64,000 bases of DNA from assembly GCF_000149955.1 (NCBI RefSeq), contig NC_030986.1:2053886-2117885 (forward strand), read 5' to 3'. Origin of the DNA: Fusarium oxysporum f. sp. lycopersici 4287. Lineage: Eukaryota > Ascomycota > Sordariomycetes > Hypocreales > Nectriaceae. Positions 47,592 to 58,939 of this stretch are shown piece by piece; position 1 is the stretch's first letter, and each line of letters opens with the position of its first letter. The notes under the pieces were generated by a model, which saw only the letters and a list, made by a program, of their open reading frames with translations, was not told the origin of the DNA and ran no database searches. The position numbers were made by a program, and so were the translations under genes.

Positions 47592-50500
47592 ATGACTAGG
47601 AATGAGCCCTTCAACCGCATCGGCTCGATCACGAGCTCTAGCAGAAGCAAAATCAGAGGTAGCAGCAGCAGCAAAAGCAAAAGCAATGATAACAGTCCGA
47701 GCACCGCAAGTGCCGAGAGTAGTACATACTTTGCGGTCACCGTGAGGTCCTCGTCACCATCTCAATCGCAATCGCAATCGCCCTCACCCTCAACTGCCTC
47801 CACTACTCCCGCTCCCGCTTCCGCTTCTACTATCTCCACTCCCATTCCCACTCACTCTCCTACTCCCAATCCGGCACCTAACGTTGATACTCTAACACCA
47901 ACTCCATCATCCTCCGCTGCTGCCCCCGTTGCGACAGCTTCCCCTGCTGTTGCTGCTGCTACCACCTCTAATACCTCGACATTCTCCTCGACGCCTCGCC
48001 AGCAACCAACCCCTACTCCTTCTGCTCGCCCAAGCGCTGATGGCAATGCTTCATTGAGCAACCCTTGGTGAGTTTATAGTTGTGATTATGGTTCCGATAA
48101 TATGCCGTCTCCCGTCTCCCGATCCCCTGCTGCCATCTCCCGCCCTGTCGCCGTTCATCTCGCCTCCCACCATCCAGCTAAACGCTTTCCCGCATCTCAC
48201 AGGTCCTCCTTCAAGGATGAGCCTCAGCTCTCACCAACTGCTACAAACTTCGCCCCTCGCGCCGGCGCCAATGCCCATCCCAAAGACCGTCGCATGAGCG
48301 ACCTCACCAATTATCGACGTGAGCTCGCCGTTCTCGAAACCTCCCGAGTCCCTCAGATCCACCAGATTCCGCCCACCGGCGGCGCGAGCCCTCAAATAGC
48401 CCCGTGGATGAACCAGCCTGGTTCCCCTACGACCTCTTCCAACATGCCGACCAGTTTCTTCAACGATTCGAGCGACAACCTCTCCCTCGCCTCCCAGCTT
48501 TCTCCGGGTCATCAGATCAGTAACCGCCAACCACATCAGCACCAGTATCCATCTCATCCCTCGCAACACGATGCCCCCGAGGCTTCATATTTCGATGGCA
48601 GACGCCCATCCGCTGCCAGTATCCTCACAGCGAGCAGTCAGGGTAGCAAAACTAGTATAACCAGAGGTGGTTTTCGCAAACTTCAGGGCTTCTTTGGCGA
48701 GGAATTCCCTGGGCGCGATAGCTCGGATGGCAGCCTACCCACTTCGCTCGCGGGCAAGGACCAGCGTGGACGCTCTTATAGTCACAGCCGCCCCACACAT
48801 AGAGATCGCAACTATTCCAATGCCACGGATCACACTCGCGATGCATCACCATCATCTTCGAGACCGAGAACTCCAGTTCCTGCACCAGAGGTGGTGCCAT
48901 TTCTATACCAGGACAACAGTGTACGTACAACACCCGCCTCTGTCTCATCGTCCTGAACCCCGGTGACCCCCCCGGTCTGGTCCACGATCGACACATTCCT
49001 CTCCGAAATTATCCCTTGGTTTTGTTTTTAGTGCCCAATTCGATTCAGCTGTCATCTCACTCACATAGCATTCTCACCAGCGTGGCTGGCACACTGACAT
49101 CCATCTTATAGGGACATCGCTCGATATGGCGAAGCTCCCGTCGGAGACATCATGACCGGGACCCGATCGAGAGCGATATGTGGGTGATGGTTCCTCACAA
49201 ATTCCCCCAAAGACATCGTCATCCTCGAGGTCGGGTCATTCTATAGTTCACTTACCCGGGCATCACCGACACCATAAGAGTAATGATGATCCTCGGACAC
49301 TGCGGCCGACAATGAGTAGGGACGATACAGCGATTGGCACGCAAATGTCGCGCGATCGTGGGGGCAGTAGCGCCGTGTACTCAACCAAATCTAGAGGCCA
49401 AAGCCCGACACCAAGTACTAGAAGTGCAGGAATGACTTGGAGCACGAAATCCTCCCAAGTTGATGGACAAACTTCACCCGGTCATCATCATGGCAAACGC
49501 GGAATCTTTGGACGACTTAGAAGGCATCACAAAGATAAAGATGACATTGCTAAACTTCGCGACCTACCTCAATCAACAAGATCTCTCCAGCCGAAGACCT
49601 CGAAGCCTGACTTGCACCGCCCCAGCGATGTATCGACGACTACATTACCGTTCTCGGGGACCTTTGTCCCTGGGGAGACGAGCGATGTGCCTGATATGCG
49701 ACCAGTTCCGGGTCAACGTGGCGCAACTTTCAACAATAAGTTCCCTTTCGCCAAGAAGGGACGAACTCATCGGCCTCAAGACTATGTTGACGATGCAATT
49801 GGACCGACAGATCGTAACGATCCTAACAACATATATCATCTCGATACCAACCTGAACGATATGGAGGGCATCCTAACGAAACCTCCTCCACTTACACCTA
49901 TGGATACTAGCTTCGTTAACAATGTCGAGCCTGAGCGCCACGATTCTATTATCTCCACAGCGCCTAAAGGCCGTTGGGATGCTCCTGACAGTTGGGCAGT
50001 GCGACGCAACACCGAAGATAACTCATACCATGGCCCTGAACCAGATGAGATCGGTAGCCCCCCTCGCCCAGAAGAGAAAGCATCGCCATACTGCATTCGA
50101 ATCTTTCGCTCAGATGGTACATTCTCTACACATTCGATGCCTCTGGACTCGAATGTCACGGATGTCATCTCACAAGTCATTAAGAAGACTTATGTGGTTG
50201 ACGGTTTGGAGAACTATCATATTATCATGAAGAAGCATGATCTTATCAGGGTTTTGACACCACCTGAGCGACCCTTACTCATGCAGAAGCGGCTCCTGCA
50301 GCAAGTCGGTTATGAGGAAAAGGATAGAATCGAAGATCTTGGCCGCGAAGACAACAGTTACCTCTGCAGGTTCATGTTCTTGTCTGCGAGGGAGAGCGAC
50401 TTTCATGCCAAAACAACTGACATGGGCCTGGCTCGGGCTCAGAAGCTTAATTACGTGGACCTCTCTGGTCGCAACCTCGTCACAATACCTATATCCCTAT

Positions 50501-53500
50501 ACTCAAAGGCCATGGAGATTATCTCTCTGAACCTCTCGCGTAACCTCTCGCTCGACGTCCCGCGAGACTTTATACAGTCTTGTAAACATCTTCGAGACAT
50601 CAAGTTTAACAACAACGAAGCTAGGAAACTACCGCCCAGTCTGAGTCGAGCAAACAGATTGACCTTTCTGGATGTTGCAAACAACCGGCTGGAGCAGTTG
50701 GAGCACGCCGAGCTCAACTCTCTTACAGGGATGCTGAAGATGAACTTGGCCAACAACCGGCTTAAACACTTGCCTTCTTACTTTGGAGCATACCAGTCAC
50801 TTCGCTCTCTCAATATTTCTTCTAACTTCCTCGACAAGTTCCCCACTTTCTTGTGCAATCTACCAAGTTTGGTTGACCTGGATCTGAGTTTCAACGCCAT
50901 TGCAACGATTCCTCACGAGATTGGCGGCCTGAAGAACTTGGAGAAATTGTTGATAACTAACAATAGACTTACGCACGCTGTGCCAGCGTCATTTGGACAA
51001 CTTGTCAGCCTACGCGAACTCGACATTAAGTACAATGGCATCTCGAGCATCGACATTATTTCGGAGCTCCCGAAGCTTGAGATTCTTTCCGCTGATCACA
51101 ACTGCGTCTCTGCCTTTGTTGGACAGTTTGAGTCCCTTCGCCAACTCAAACTGAACTCGAACCCCCTCAACAAATTCGAGATTGTTGCCCCCGTTCCTAC
51201 ACTCAAGATATTGAACCTATCGAACGCTCAGCTTGCCAGTATTGACTCATCATTCGTCAACATGGTCAACCTCGAGCACCTGATCCTGGATAAAAATTAC
51301 TTCGTTTCGTTGCCCCAAGAAATCGGTACCTTGAGCAGACTCGAGCATTTCAGTATTGCGAACAATTCCGTTGGAGAGCTACCAGCTCAAATTGGTTGCC
51401 TGACTGAACTGAGAGTGCTCAATGTTCGAGGAAACAATATCTCCAAGCTGCCCATGGAGTTATGGTGGGCAAATCGACTGGAGACTTTCAACGCCTCTTC
51501 AAATGTTCTGGAGCACTTCCCCAAACCTGCTTCCAGAGCACCACGGATACCAGGAGAGGAATCACAACCGGCGCCCCCTCCTGTCAATGGAAGAGCTGCG
51601 CCACTCGGAACTCTGTCGGCCACAGCAAGCTCCGAAGAGTTGTCAGACGATCGAAGACCCAGTCAAAATTCGAGCACACTTCTCAGTGTCGGACCGTCTC
51701 CTCTTAACGCTGGCGACCGCAAGAGCTCTGTCGTGTCTGTCTATGGGAAGGGTGGCCGTAAGACCTCAGTTGTGTCTAGATCAGCAACTCCGTCGGCCCC
51801 TACGCAAACAGTCAACACCAGAAAAGATTCCGGGATGTCATCAAGGCTTAATAGCACATTTGCTGGATCCCTTCGTAATCTTCACTTGGCCGATAACCGT
51901 CTGGATGACGATGTTTTTGATCAGATCACACTGCTCGCGGAGCTCCGAGTGCTCAACTTATCTTACAACGACGAAATCAGTGACATGCCACAGAGATCGA
52001 TCAAGAACTGGCCTCAACTAGTTGAGCTTTATTTATCCGGAAACGCTCTCACGACATTGCCTGCCGATGATCTAGAGGAGTCGAGTTTACTACAGGCGCT
52101 TTACATCAACGGCAACAGGTTTACCAACTTGCCAGCCGATATCTCACGGGCCAAGAACCTTGCTGTTCTCGATTGTGGCAGTAACTATCTGAAATACAAC
52201 ATCTCCAACGTGCCCTATGATTGGAATTGGAATCTCAATCCGAACCTCAGATATCTGAATCTGTCTGGCAACAAGCGCCTGGAGATCAAGCAGACGAACA
52301 CAGGTCCTCTTGGGCCTGGCGCCGTCAACCGTGAGGAGTATACAGACTTTAGCCGTCTGCTTAACTTGCGTATCCTGGGTCTGATGGATGTCACTCTCAC
52401 TCAGCCCAGTATTCCCGATCAGAGTGAGGACAGACGTGTCCGTACATCTGGATCACTCGCTGGCCACCTGCCTTATGGTATGGCCGATACTCTTGGCAAG
52501 CACGAGCACTTGTCAACGGTTGATCTCGTGGTACCAAGGTTCAACTCGTCAGAAACAGAGATGCTCTTAGGCTTGTTTGATGGACAAGCTTTGTCCAGCG
52601 GTGGATCCAAGATCGCTAAATACTTGCATGAAAATTTTGGTCACATTTTCGCTGGCGAACTGAAGCAGTTGAAAACACGATCGAATGAAACACCGGTTGA
52701 TGCACTACGACGCTCGTTCCTCCAGCTCAACAAGGATTTGGTCACTATTGCTATCCAGCAATCCGAGGAGCGGCCATTGAAGACGCATAGGGGCTCTGGC
52801 CAGCCTGTAATACTCACCAAGGAAGACCTTAACTCAGGGGGTGTGGCAACTGTGGTTTATCTTCAAAGTACGGAATTATATGTTGCAAACGTCGGTGATG
52901 CACAGGCGATGGTGATCCAAACAGATGGTACACATAAGATGCTGACCCGCAAGCATGATCCTGCCGAGCCCAATGAGAGATCGCGCATTCGCGAAGCTGG
53001 TGGATGGGTTTCTCGCAACGGCAGACTGAACGATCTACTCCAGGTTTCACGCGCATTTGGATACGTTGACTTGATGCCGGCCGTACAAGCAGCACCCTAT
53101 GTCAGCAACATGACTATCCGAGAGCAGGATGACATTATCCTGATTGCGACTGGCGAGCTCTGGGAGTACCTGTCACCTGGTCTAGTGACGGATATTGCGA
53201 GAGCCGAGAGACAAGATCTCATGCGAGCGGCCCAGAAGCTTCGTGACCTGGCTATCGCATACGGCGCCTCGGGCAAAATTATGGTCATGATGATTAGTGT
53301 TGCTGACCTAAAGCGACGGGTCGAGCGATCCAGACTCCATCGCGGTGCTAGTATGTCGCTTTATCCATCTGGTATCCCTGATGACGCACAGGTTCTCAAT
53401 ACCAGGAGGGGCCGAAGGACGAAGGGCGATGTTCTCGATTCATCCCTAAACCGACTTGAGGCAGAGATCCCAGCACCTACGGGTAACGTGTCGATTGTCT

Positions 53501-54764
53501 TCACCGATATCAAGAACTCGACAACACTCTGGGAGATGTACCCTAGTGCCATGAGATCAGCTATCAAACTCCACAACGAGGTCATGCGTCGACAGCTGAG
53601 ACGAATTGGTGGCTACGAAGTCAAGACTGAAGGTGACGCTTTTATGGTCTCCTTCCCAACAGCCACGTCCGCACTGTTATGGACGTTTGCCGTTCAGATG
53701 CAGCTCCTCGATGTGAACTGGCCATCAGAAGTCTTGAACTCAGTGTCTTGCCAGCCTGTTTATGACAAGGATAACAGTCTTATCTTCAAAGGACTGTCGG
53801 TGCGAATGGGTATTCACTTTGGAGACTGTGTGAGTGAGACGGATCCAGTTACACGACGCATGGATTATTTCGGACCCATGGTGAACAAGGCGGCTCGAAT
53901 CTCTGCGGTCGCAGACGGTGGACAGATCACGGTCTCGACCGACTTCATCTCGGAGATACAGCGGTGCCTGGAGAATTATCAAGATACAGATCGCGGTAAC
54001 GCTTCTGGCTCTGAGGATACCTTTGACGACGAGACATATGCTAGTGCCATTCGAAAGGATTTGAGATCCCTCACCTCTCAAGGCTTTGAGGTTAAGGAAA
54101 TGGGCGAGAAGAAGTTGAAGGGTCTGGAAAACCCTGAGGTTGTGTACTCGCTCTACCCTCATGCATTGGCTGGACGTATCGAATTCCACCTGCAGCATGA
54201 GAGGAAGGAAGAAGGAGGAGGAGGCGGCGGCGATAAGCCAGCCGTCCTTGCACCCGGAGCAGAGCTCAGTATCGACCCAGATGCAATTTGGACTCTTTGG
54301 AGAATTAGTTTGCGACTTGAGATGCTTTGCAGCTCGCTGGAAGGCAATGAAGCCCCAGGGCTACAACCACCGGAGACAGAACTGCTCGAGCGGATCAAGC
54401 AGCGTGGAGGAGAGGTCACGGATCGCTTCTTGTTGAACTTCTTGGAGCACCAAGTGAGCAGGATAGAGGTGAGTTTGAGCTGACCTACACATAAGTGGAG
54501 CCTTACTGACAACGTTAGACCTGTATATCGACACTGGCGATGCGTCACCTTGCTACTGGTGGTGGCCCTATTAAGGAACTAGAAGATCTCCAGGGCCCAA
54601 TGACTGCGATCTTGGATATGTTCATGGCGCAGAGGAAGGAACTTGAGCGATACAGGAGGAAATATGGTGCGCTGCCAAGCTCCTCCAGTAGCGAAGATGA
54701 AGACGATGACGACGACGACGATCCTGACACAGAAGAAGGGAGCGACACAGAGCAAGAGTTGTGA
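47592..54764 (+). CDS. FAC1: adenylate cyclase
   Basis: Makes cAMP for the PKA pathway controlling growth, conidiation and virulence in plant-pathogenic fungi. Exons are 47592-48067, 48203-48920, 49112-54468 and 54519-54764, about 2264 aa. Order: a Ser/Thr/Pro-rich N-terminus (MTRNEPFNRIGS...), conserved GGFRKLQGFFGEEFPGRDSS, a Ras-association domain (about 724-815), a long leucine-rich-repeat array (about 840-1200, resuming after a linker to about 1470), a PP2C-like domain (about 1540-1790, VANVGDAQAMVI), a class III cyclase domain (about 1855-2060, VSIVFTDIKNSTTLWEMYPS), and an acidic C-terminus (EDEDDDDDDDPDTEE). Two extra G bases, in the runs 49111-49113 and 49158-49160, must be discounted to join exon 2 to the main frame through DIARYGEAPVGDIMTG and PDRERYVGDGSSQ. 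The exon sum is 2 nt over a multiple of three, as this predicts. Confidence 0.95.
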
Positions 54765-55002
54765 TTGGGTTCACACGATTGGTTCATTGGAACATTACCC
54801 GAGCACTTATATATGCTATAATTACCCACGCGACACGAGGAACACGACAAGGGGAGGGTAAACAGAACGCTTTTTGCTTGCACGATTTAGGGATAGCAGG
54901 ATGCGATGGGACTTTTGGATGGGAAACTTTGTCTTTTGATTAGGTGCTGGGTTTGCTCTCTATCCCAGACGCTTCGGTGCGAGGTGCTCACGATGTGTTT
55001 GC

Positions 55003-55045
55003 GGTCGGGTCGGGTCGGGTCGGGTCGGGTTGGGGTTGGGGTTGG
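55003..55045. repeat. G-rich pentanucleotide repeat (GTCGG)n grading into (TTGGG)-like units
   Basis: About five copies of GTCGG/CGGGT followed by GTTGGG-type variants. Direct inspection shows unbroken 5-bp periodicity in the first part. G-runs on the plus strand could form G-quadruplexes. Located about 240 bp downstream of the adenylate cyclase stop. Confidence 0.9.
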
Positions 55046-55072
55046 AAAAGACATTGGGTTCGAAGACGGCAG

Positions 55073-55112
55073 GGCAAGGCAAGGCAAGGCAAGGCAAGGC
55101 AAGGCAAGGCAG
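55073..55112. repeat. (GGCAA)8 microsatellite
   Basis: Seven perfect GGCAA units and a final GGCAG, 40 bp. It lies 28 bp after the GTCGG repeat, in the shared 3' flank of FAC1 and ALG12. A likely length-polymorphic marker. Confidence 0.95.
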
Positions 55113-55419
55113 TACGTGGCGTTGGGCTATGGAGAAAGCAAGAAAATATTGATAACTGGCTGCTTTGTCTGCCAGGAGGCTCACATACTATACTTTGTTG
55201 CGCTCAGTGTAGATTGGGATGATGGGTTCTTGTCTTTTCAGGGGTTATGGATGGCATCGAGGAGTCCACGCAGGCACGTATGCATTATTTATACGATATG
55301 ATAGGGCATTACAAAATCAGATGATGTAGTATCACAAGGCGCGGCCTCACACTCACACTGACTAATTATTGAACTGTGATGGAAGCAGACACTTATTTCG
55401 TCTCGTCTTGACGATCTAA

Positions 55420-57184
55420 TTAACTGACACGCCTCAAGATTCGGATTCGGGGTGACATTCGAGGTCCAACCCACCAACCACCTGTATAGCCCCTAACCAG
55501 ATTTCTGAGAGCAGCGACATTTGCGCCCAGTCCAAGTATTTTCTCACCACCGATTGTTCCCTTTTCACTCTCATCTCCTGCAGCAGGAGAGCCAGGCTTG
55601 AGAATCTCAACACCGTCATAACCCGTGACAACTCCTATAACCTGCCAGCCACCCAACACCTTGCGTGGGTTCTCTGCGAGAGCATAGTCAAAGCGCTCCC
55701 AGAAACGCGGCCAATAAAGTTGGTCTCCCTTTTCGGTCTTGTCGAAGACTAGAACAGGTGCCGTAGAATCAGGGTGGGGGTGGATGGGGAAAGCGATGGG
55801 ATAACCAGATGGATTTTGCCCAAACAAGGTCAGCCCCGTCATGCAACTCAAGACGTCGGCGTGGACGTCGATGACGGGAGTAGGGTCATCACGGGTGATG
55901 TAAGAGAGTTGCTGAAGTGCATCGCCGCCAGGATAGTTAAGTGAAGAGAATAGGAGCATGGCAGTGCTGCCTGCGAAGCTGACGAGGACTGACAGGGCGA
56001 TAACGGCAGACACGCCACGGTAGATGATGGATTTAGAGGCACGAGAGGAGACAAAATTAGCGCCGAGAGCTGCAGCGGCAGTCAGAGACGGCACAACATA
56101 GAAAATGAAACGAGCCTCTTTATGAGGCTGAGCAGAATAAATGGCCACAAAGAGCAAGTTGGGGATCAGCAATGCCTGCGTAGCCCGTGATGTGCCAGGC
56201 TGGAGTAGTGCATACACTGCCAACGCTGGCACGAAAGGGTTGAGCAATAGCTTGGGAAGCGCTGAGGTGAAATAGTAATGCCATGGAGAAATGCCCCATT
56301 CTGACGAAGATCCAAGAATAGCGTTGAAGTAGAAACCCCATAACTCAGGCCAGAGGGGCTTCTGCCAGAAATACGAGTCAATAGGTACTGAGATAAGCAG
56401 TGAAGAGATGAATGAGCCGAGGAAAGTGAGAACCAAGGGGCGCAGACCGATACGACGCGTGAAAAGGAGGTAGAGTCCTGTAGTGCTGAGAAGAACAGCG
56501 ACTTCAGAGCGGAAGATGGCTGCTGCGATGACCAAGAGGGCGATGGCTTGTTTCTGACGAGCAGCAGAGAGATGAGGTGACGATTGGGGAAGTAGGAATG
56601 CTGAAGCAAGGGCAGCTAGTCACAGTGAGTTGATGCTTTTAGAATCGATGGTGAATGAGATGACCTACTGAGACAGAATGCATACATGTTTGGCAACGTC
56701 CGGGAAACATAGTAGTTGATATGGAACTGACTCGCCATAAACACCACCCACCAAGCTGAAACACCTGATCCATAAGCTCTCTTGAGAGAAGACCTGAACG
56801 TCAAAAGCGCAGCAACATTAGCCGCACCAAGGATTCCTCGAACTACAAGCTGTGCATGCTGAAAGCCAACAAGAGCGACGATGGGCTGCCCTAATCCTGC
56901 GAGGAGCACAGCACCGAGAAAAGTACGGGGTACGGCGCCGGGAAAGGTGAAGTGGTCGTAAGTATGAGAGAGGCGTTCATGTATGTCCTGAGTGGGTGTT
57001 CCGTAGATCAGGATGTCGTGGGCTGCTTGTATATTGAAAGACTCCTCCACTTTTGTATAGGGGGACACAAGTAGATGAACGAGTGGGATGGTGATGAGAA
57101 GACACGTTAGGAAGACATCTGGGAATATTTAGTATACCTTGATTTCACAGTGCAAAGAGAAAACGATGTACCTGAAGTCTTCAT
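55420..57184 (-). CDS. ALG12: Dol-P-Man alpha-1,6-mannosyltransferase Alg12 (GT22)
   Basis: Exons 57172-57184 (13 nt), 56669-57118 and 55420-56615 give 552 aa, with two 53-bp introns. An ER polytopic membrane enzyme that adds the eighth mannose to the lipid-linked oligosaccharide for N-glycosylation. The family signature PYTKVEESFNIQAAHDIL follows a first membrane helix (FLTCLLITIPLVHLLV). Further hydrophobic spans alternate with the luminal motif RTLPNMYAF and the GT22 loop AQPHKEARFIFYVVP. The C-terminal ~150 residues are soluble, as in Alg12. The 13-nt first exon supplies MKTS and the split Asp codon. Confidence 0.92.
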
Positions 57185-57672
57185 CTTGGCTGATATAGAG
57201 CTCTCGGGACGAGAGCTACTGTAGGTACCTTCGAGCTTGGTCGTATCTCGAAATGCTTGGTTTTCAAGCAAAAGGCTGAAAGCTCTGAAAGGTGAGAGAA
57301 GGCACCAGATCAACAAAATCTCTCCATGTCAAACCAACCGCTATAAAAGAATGGGAATATAATTCATTACAAGTCTATTGTTCAACATGAGCGAATGAAT
57401 GAATTACCCATGAGCTTGTTACCTCTTTAGGGGTCCTCGGATCGGTCTAACAAATCACCCGCCACTGAACACTCGTCACCCCTTCCCCAGCTCTTGTATC
57501 GACCGTTCAAGCCACCATTGCAAAAGGTACGTACCTCGAAACCAGTCAAGGTACCAGCGAGTGCAAGGCAAGTCCTTGAGATGGGATAGTTACACATCAT
57601 CGCTGACTACCTTAGCTACAACCAAGACCACCAATTCTCAATCCTTTTTGACCTTCAGCGCCGTCGCCCAAA
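57185..57672. promoter_or_regulatory. divergent promoter between ALG12 and YOS1
   Basis: 488 bp between two outward-facing starts of ER/Golgi genes. No motif was recognised with confidence. Shared regulation is possible but unproven. Confidence 0.45.
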
Positions 57673-58136
57673 ATGTGGTTCTTTGGTAGCTTTCTCTACG
57701 GTAACAATCCTCCTATCCTCCTTATCCAGAGCGCAGCAGCTAATATAGATTTCAGTTTGTATTCTACTCATCAACGCCGTCGCTGTCCTCTCCGAAGATC
57801 GTTTTCTCGCGCGCAGTACGAAATTCTCCCTCCCTGCTCAAGTCTATATAGCCCCGCGAATTTCATATCTAACCTGATCTCCCAGTCAATCTCTCTCCCG
57901 CTTCTTACGACCCTGCGTTCGGCGCTGGCCCCGATGCCAGCGTCAAAGCCAAGATCATCAATCTCATCGCGAGTGTCCGAACCATCATGAGGAGTACGTT
58001 CAACGCCCAAACCCACGCCGCGCAAACATAACGAGCTACTACTACCCCTTCTGCAATACGAGGAACTAACGTAGCAATAGTGCCACTGATCTTTGTCAAT
58101 TCCGTTATCATCCTTTATGAGCTCATACTTGGTTGA
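57673..58136 (+). CDS. YOS1: Yos1/IER3IP1-like ER-Golgi transport protein
   Basis: Four small exons, 57673-57700, 57756-57815, 57886-57993 and 58081-58136, give 83 aa, the usual size. Introns are 55, 70 and 87 bp. The protein starts MWFFGSFLYVCILLINAVAV (signal-anchor helix), has the conserved SEDRFLARI, a central RTIMRMPLIFVNS, and ends in a second hydrophobic helix (VIILYELILG). Yos1 is a membrane subunit associated with the Yip1-Yif1 complex needed for COPII vesicle traffic from ER to Golgi. All exons are 108 nt or shorter, so single-ORF detection fails. Confidence 0.9.
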
Positions 58137-58939
58137 TTAGCGGGGTGCCACATACAAGGCGCAGCTGTAAAAGAGGACACGGTAGACTTTTCTAGGCATC
58201 AATGGAGTCCGGCTAATCTTGGAACTGGAGTTTTGTTGTTGATATGAATCACGGGAGACCATGCGTGGGAGTACTACTCTTTGATATGGATACGATATGG
58301 AACGAGACAGGACGAGATGCGGAACCCTCTTCATGATATAGTAGTGAAGGTAATCTTATTGCATACGTGTAATGCTGAACATACACATAATGTTCCAGAC
58401 GTTATCTCCTCAGCTCGCTCGTAGGCGTCTTGTCTTGTTCAAAATATACCAAAATAGCTAAATGCACAAAGGCATGTCTAAGCTTACGAGGGCTTCCGAC
58501 CAGGACCTCCAGACACCTATGTATAATACAACTGCCACGCTATGGGTGGTCTTATTCGGCTCTCGGTCAACATTTATCGATCAAATAAGCCCATTCGAGC
58601 AGTAATAACCAAGTTTGCCTTCTGCTCCATGCACCCGTGTTCCATCTTCTACTTGGTACCTTCTGTAATTAGGCCTTCTTGCCTTCACATAATGCAGGCT
58701 ACGGCAAACCTGTTTCTCCTGAGGCTCAGGGCAACAAAATGCCAGAGACCCAAATGCTGAATGCTTCTGAGGACCCCCGTCGCCTTATTATGCTCTTGTC
58801 TCATGCAGTGAGTGCTTCATTCAAAGCGCATGGGTATCCGTATCCTGCCATCCACTAACACCCCCGGAACACAACGATGTAATGCATTCCGAGTTCCCCC
58901 TTCCCGTATGTAGACGTGATAGGTACGTGCATGTTGGAA
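58137..58939. other. convergent 3' region
   Basis: 0.8 kb between the YOS1 and creB stop codons. Nothing but short frames was seen. Confidence 0.5.

Larger units (their letters stand above)
54765..55419. other. convergent 3' region of FAC1 and ALG12 with tandem repeats
   Basis: 655 bp between two stop codons. It holds two pentanucleotide repeat tracts (listed separately). No gene seen; short frames across it are produced by the repeats. Confidence 0.5.

Noticed and set aside
49180..54483. Treating the 1767-codon frame as a complete gene
   Set aside because: It begins at a GTG codon inside a conserved segment, lacks the adenylate cyclase N-terminus and first exons, and its true last exon follows an intron at 54469-54518.
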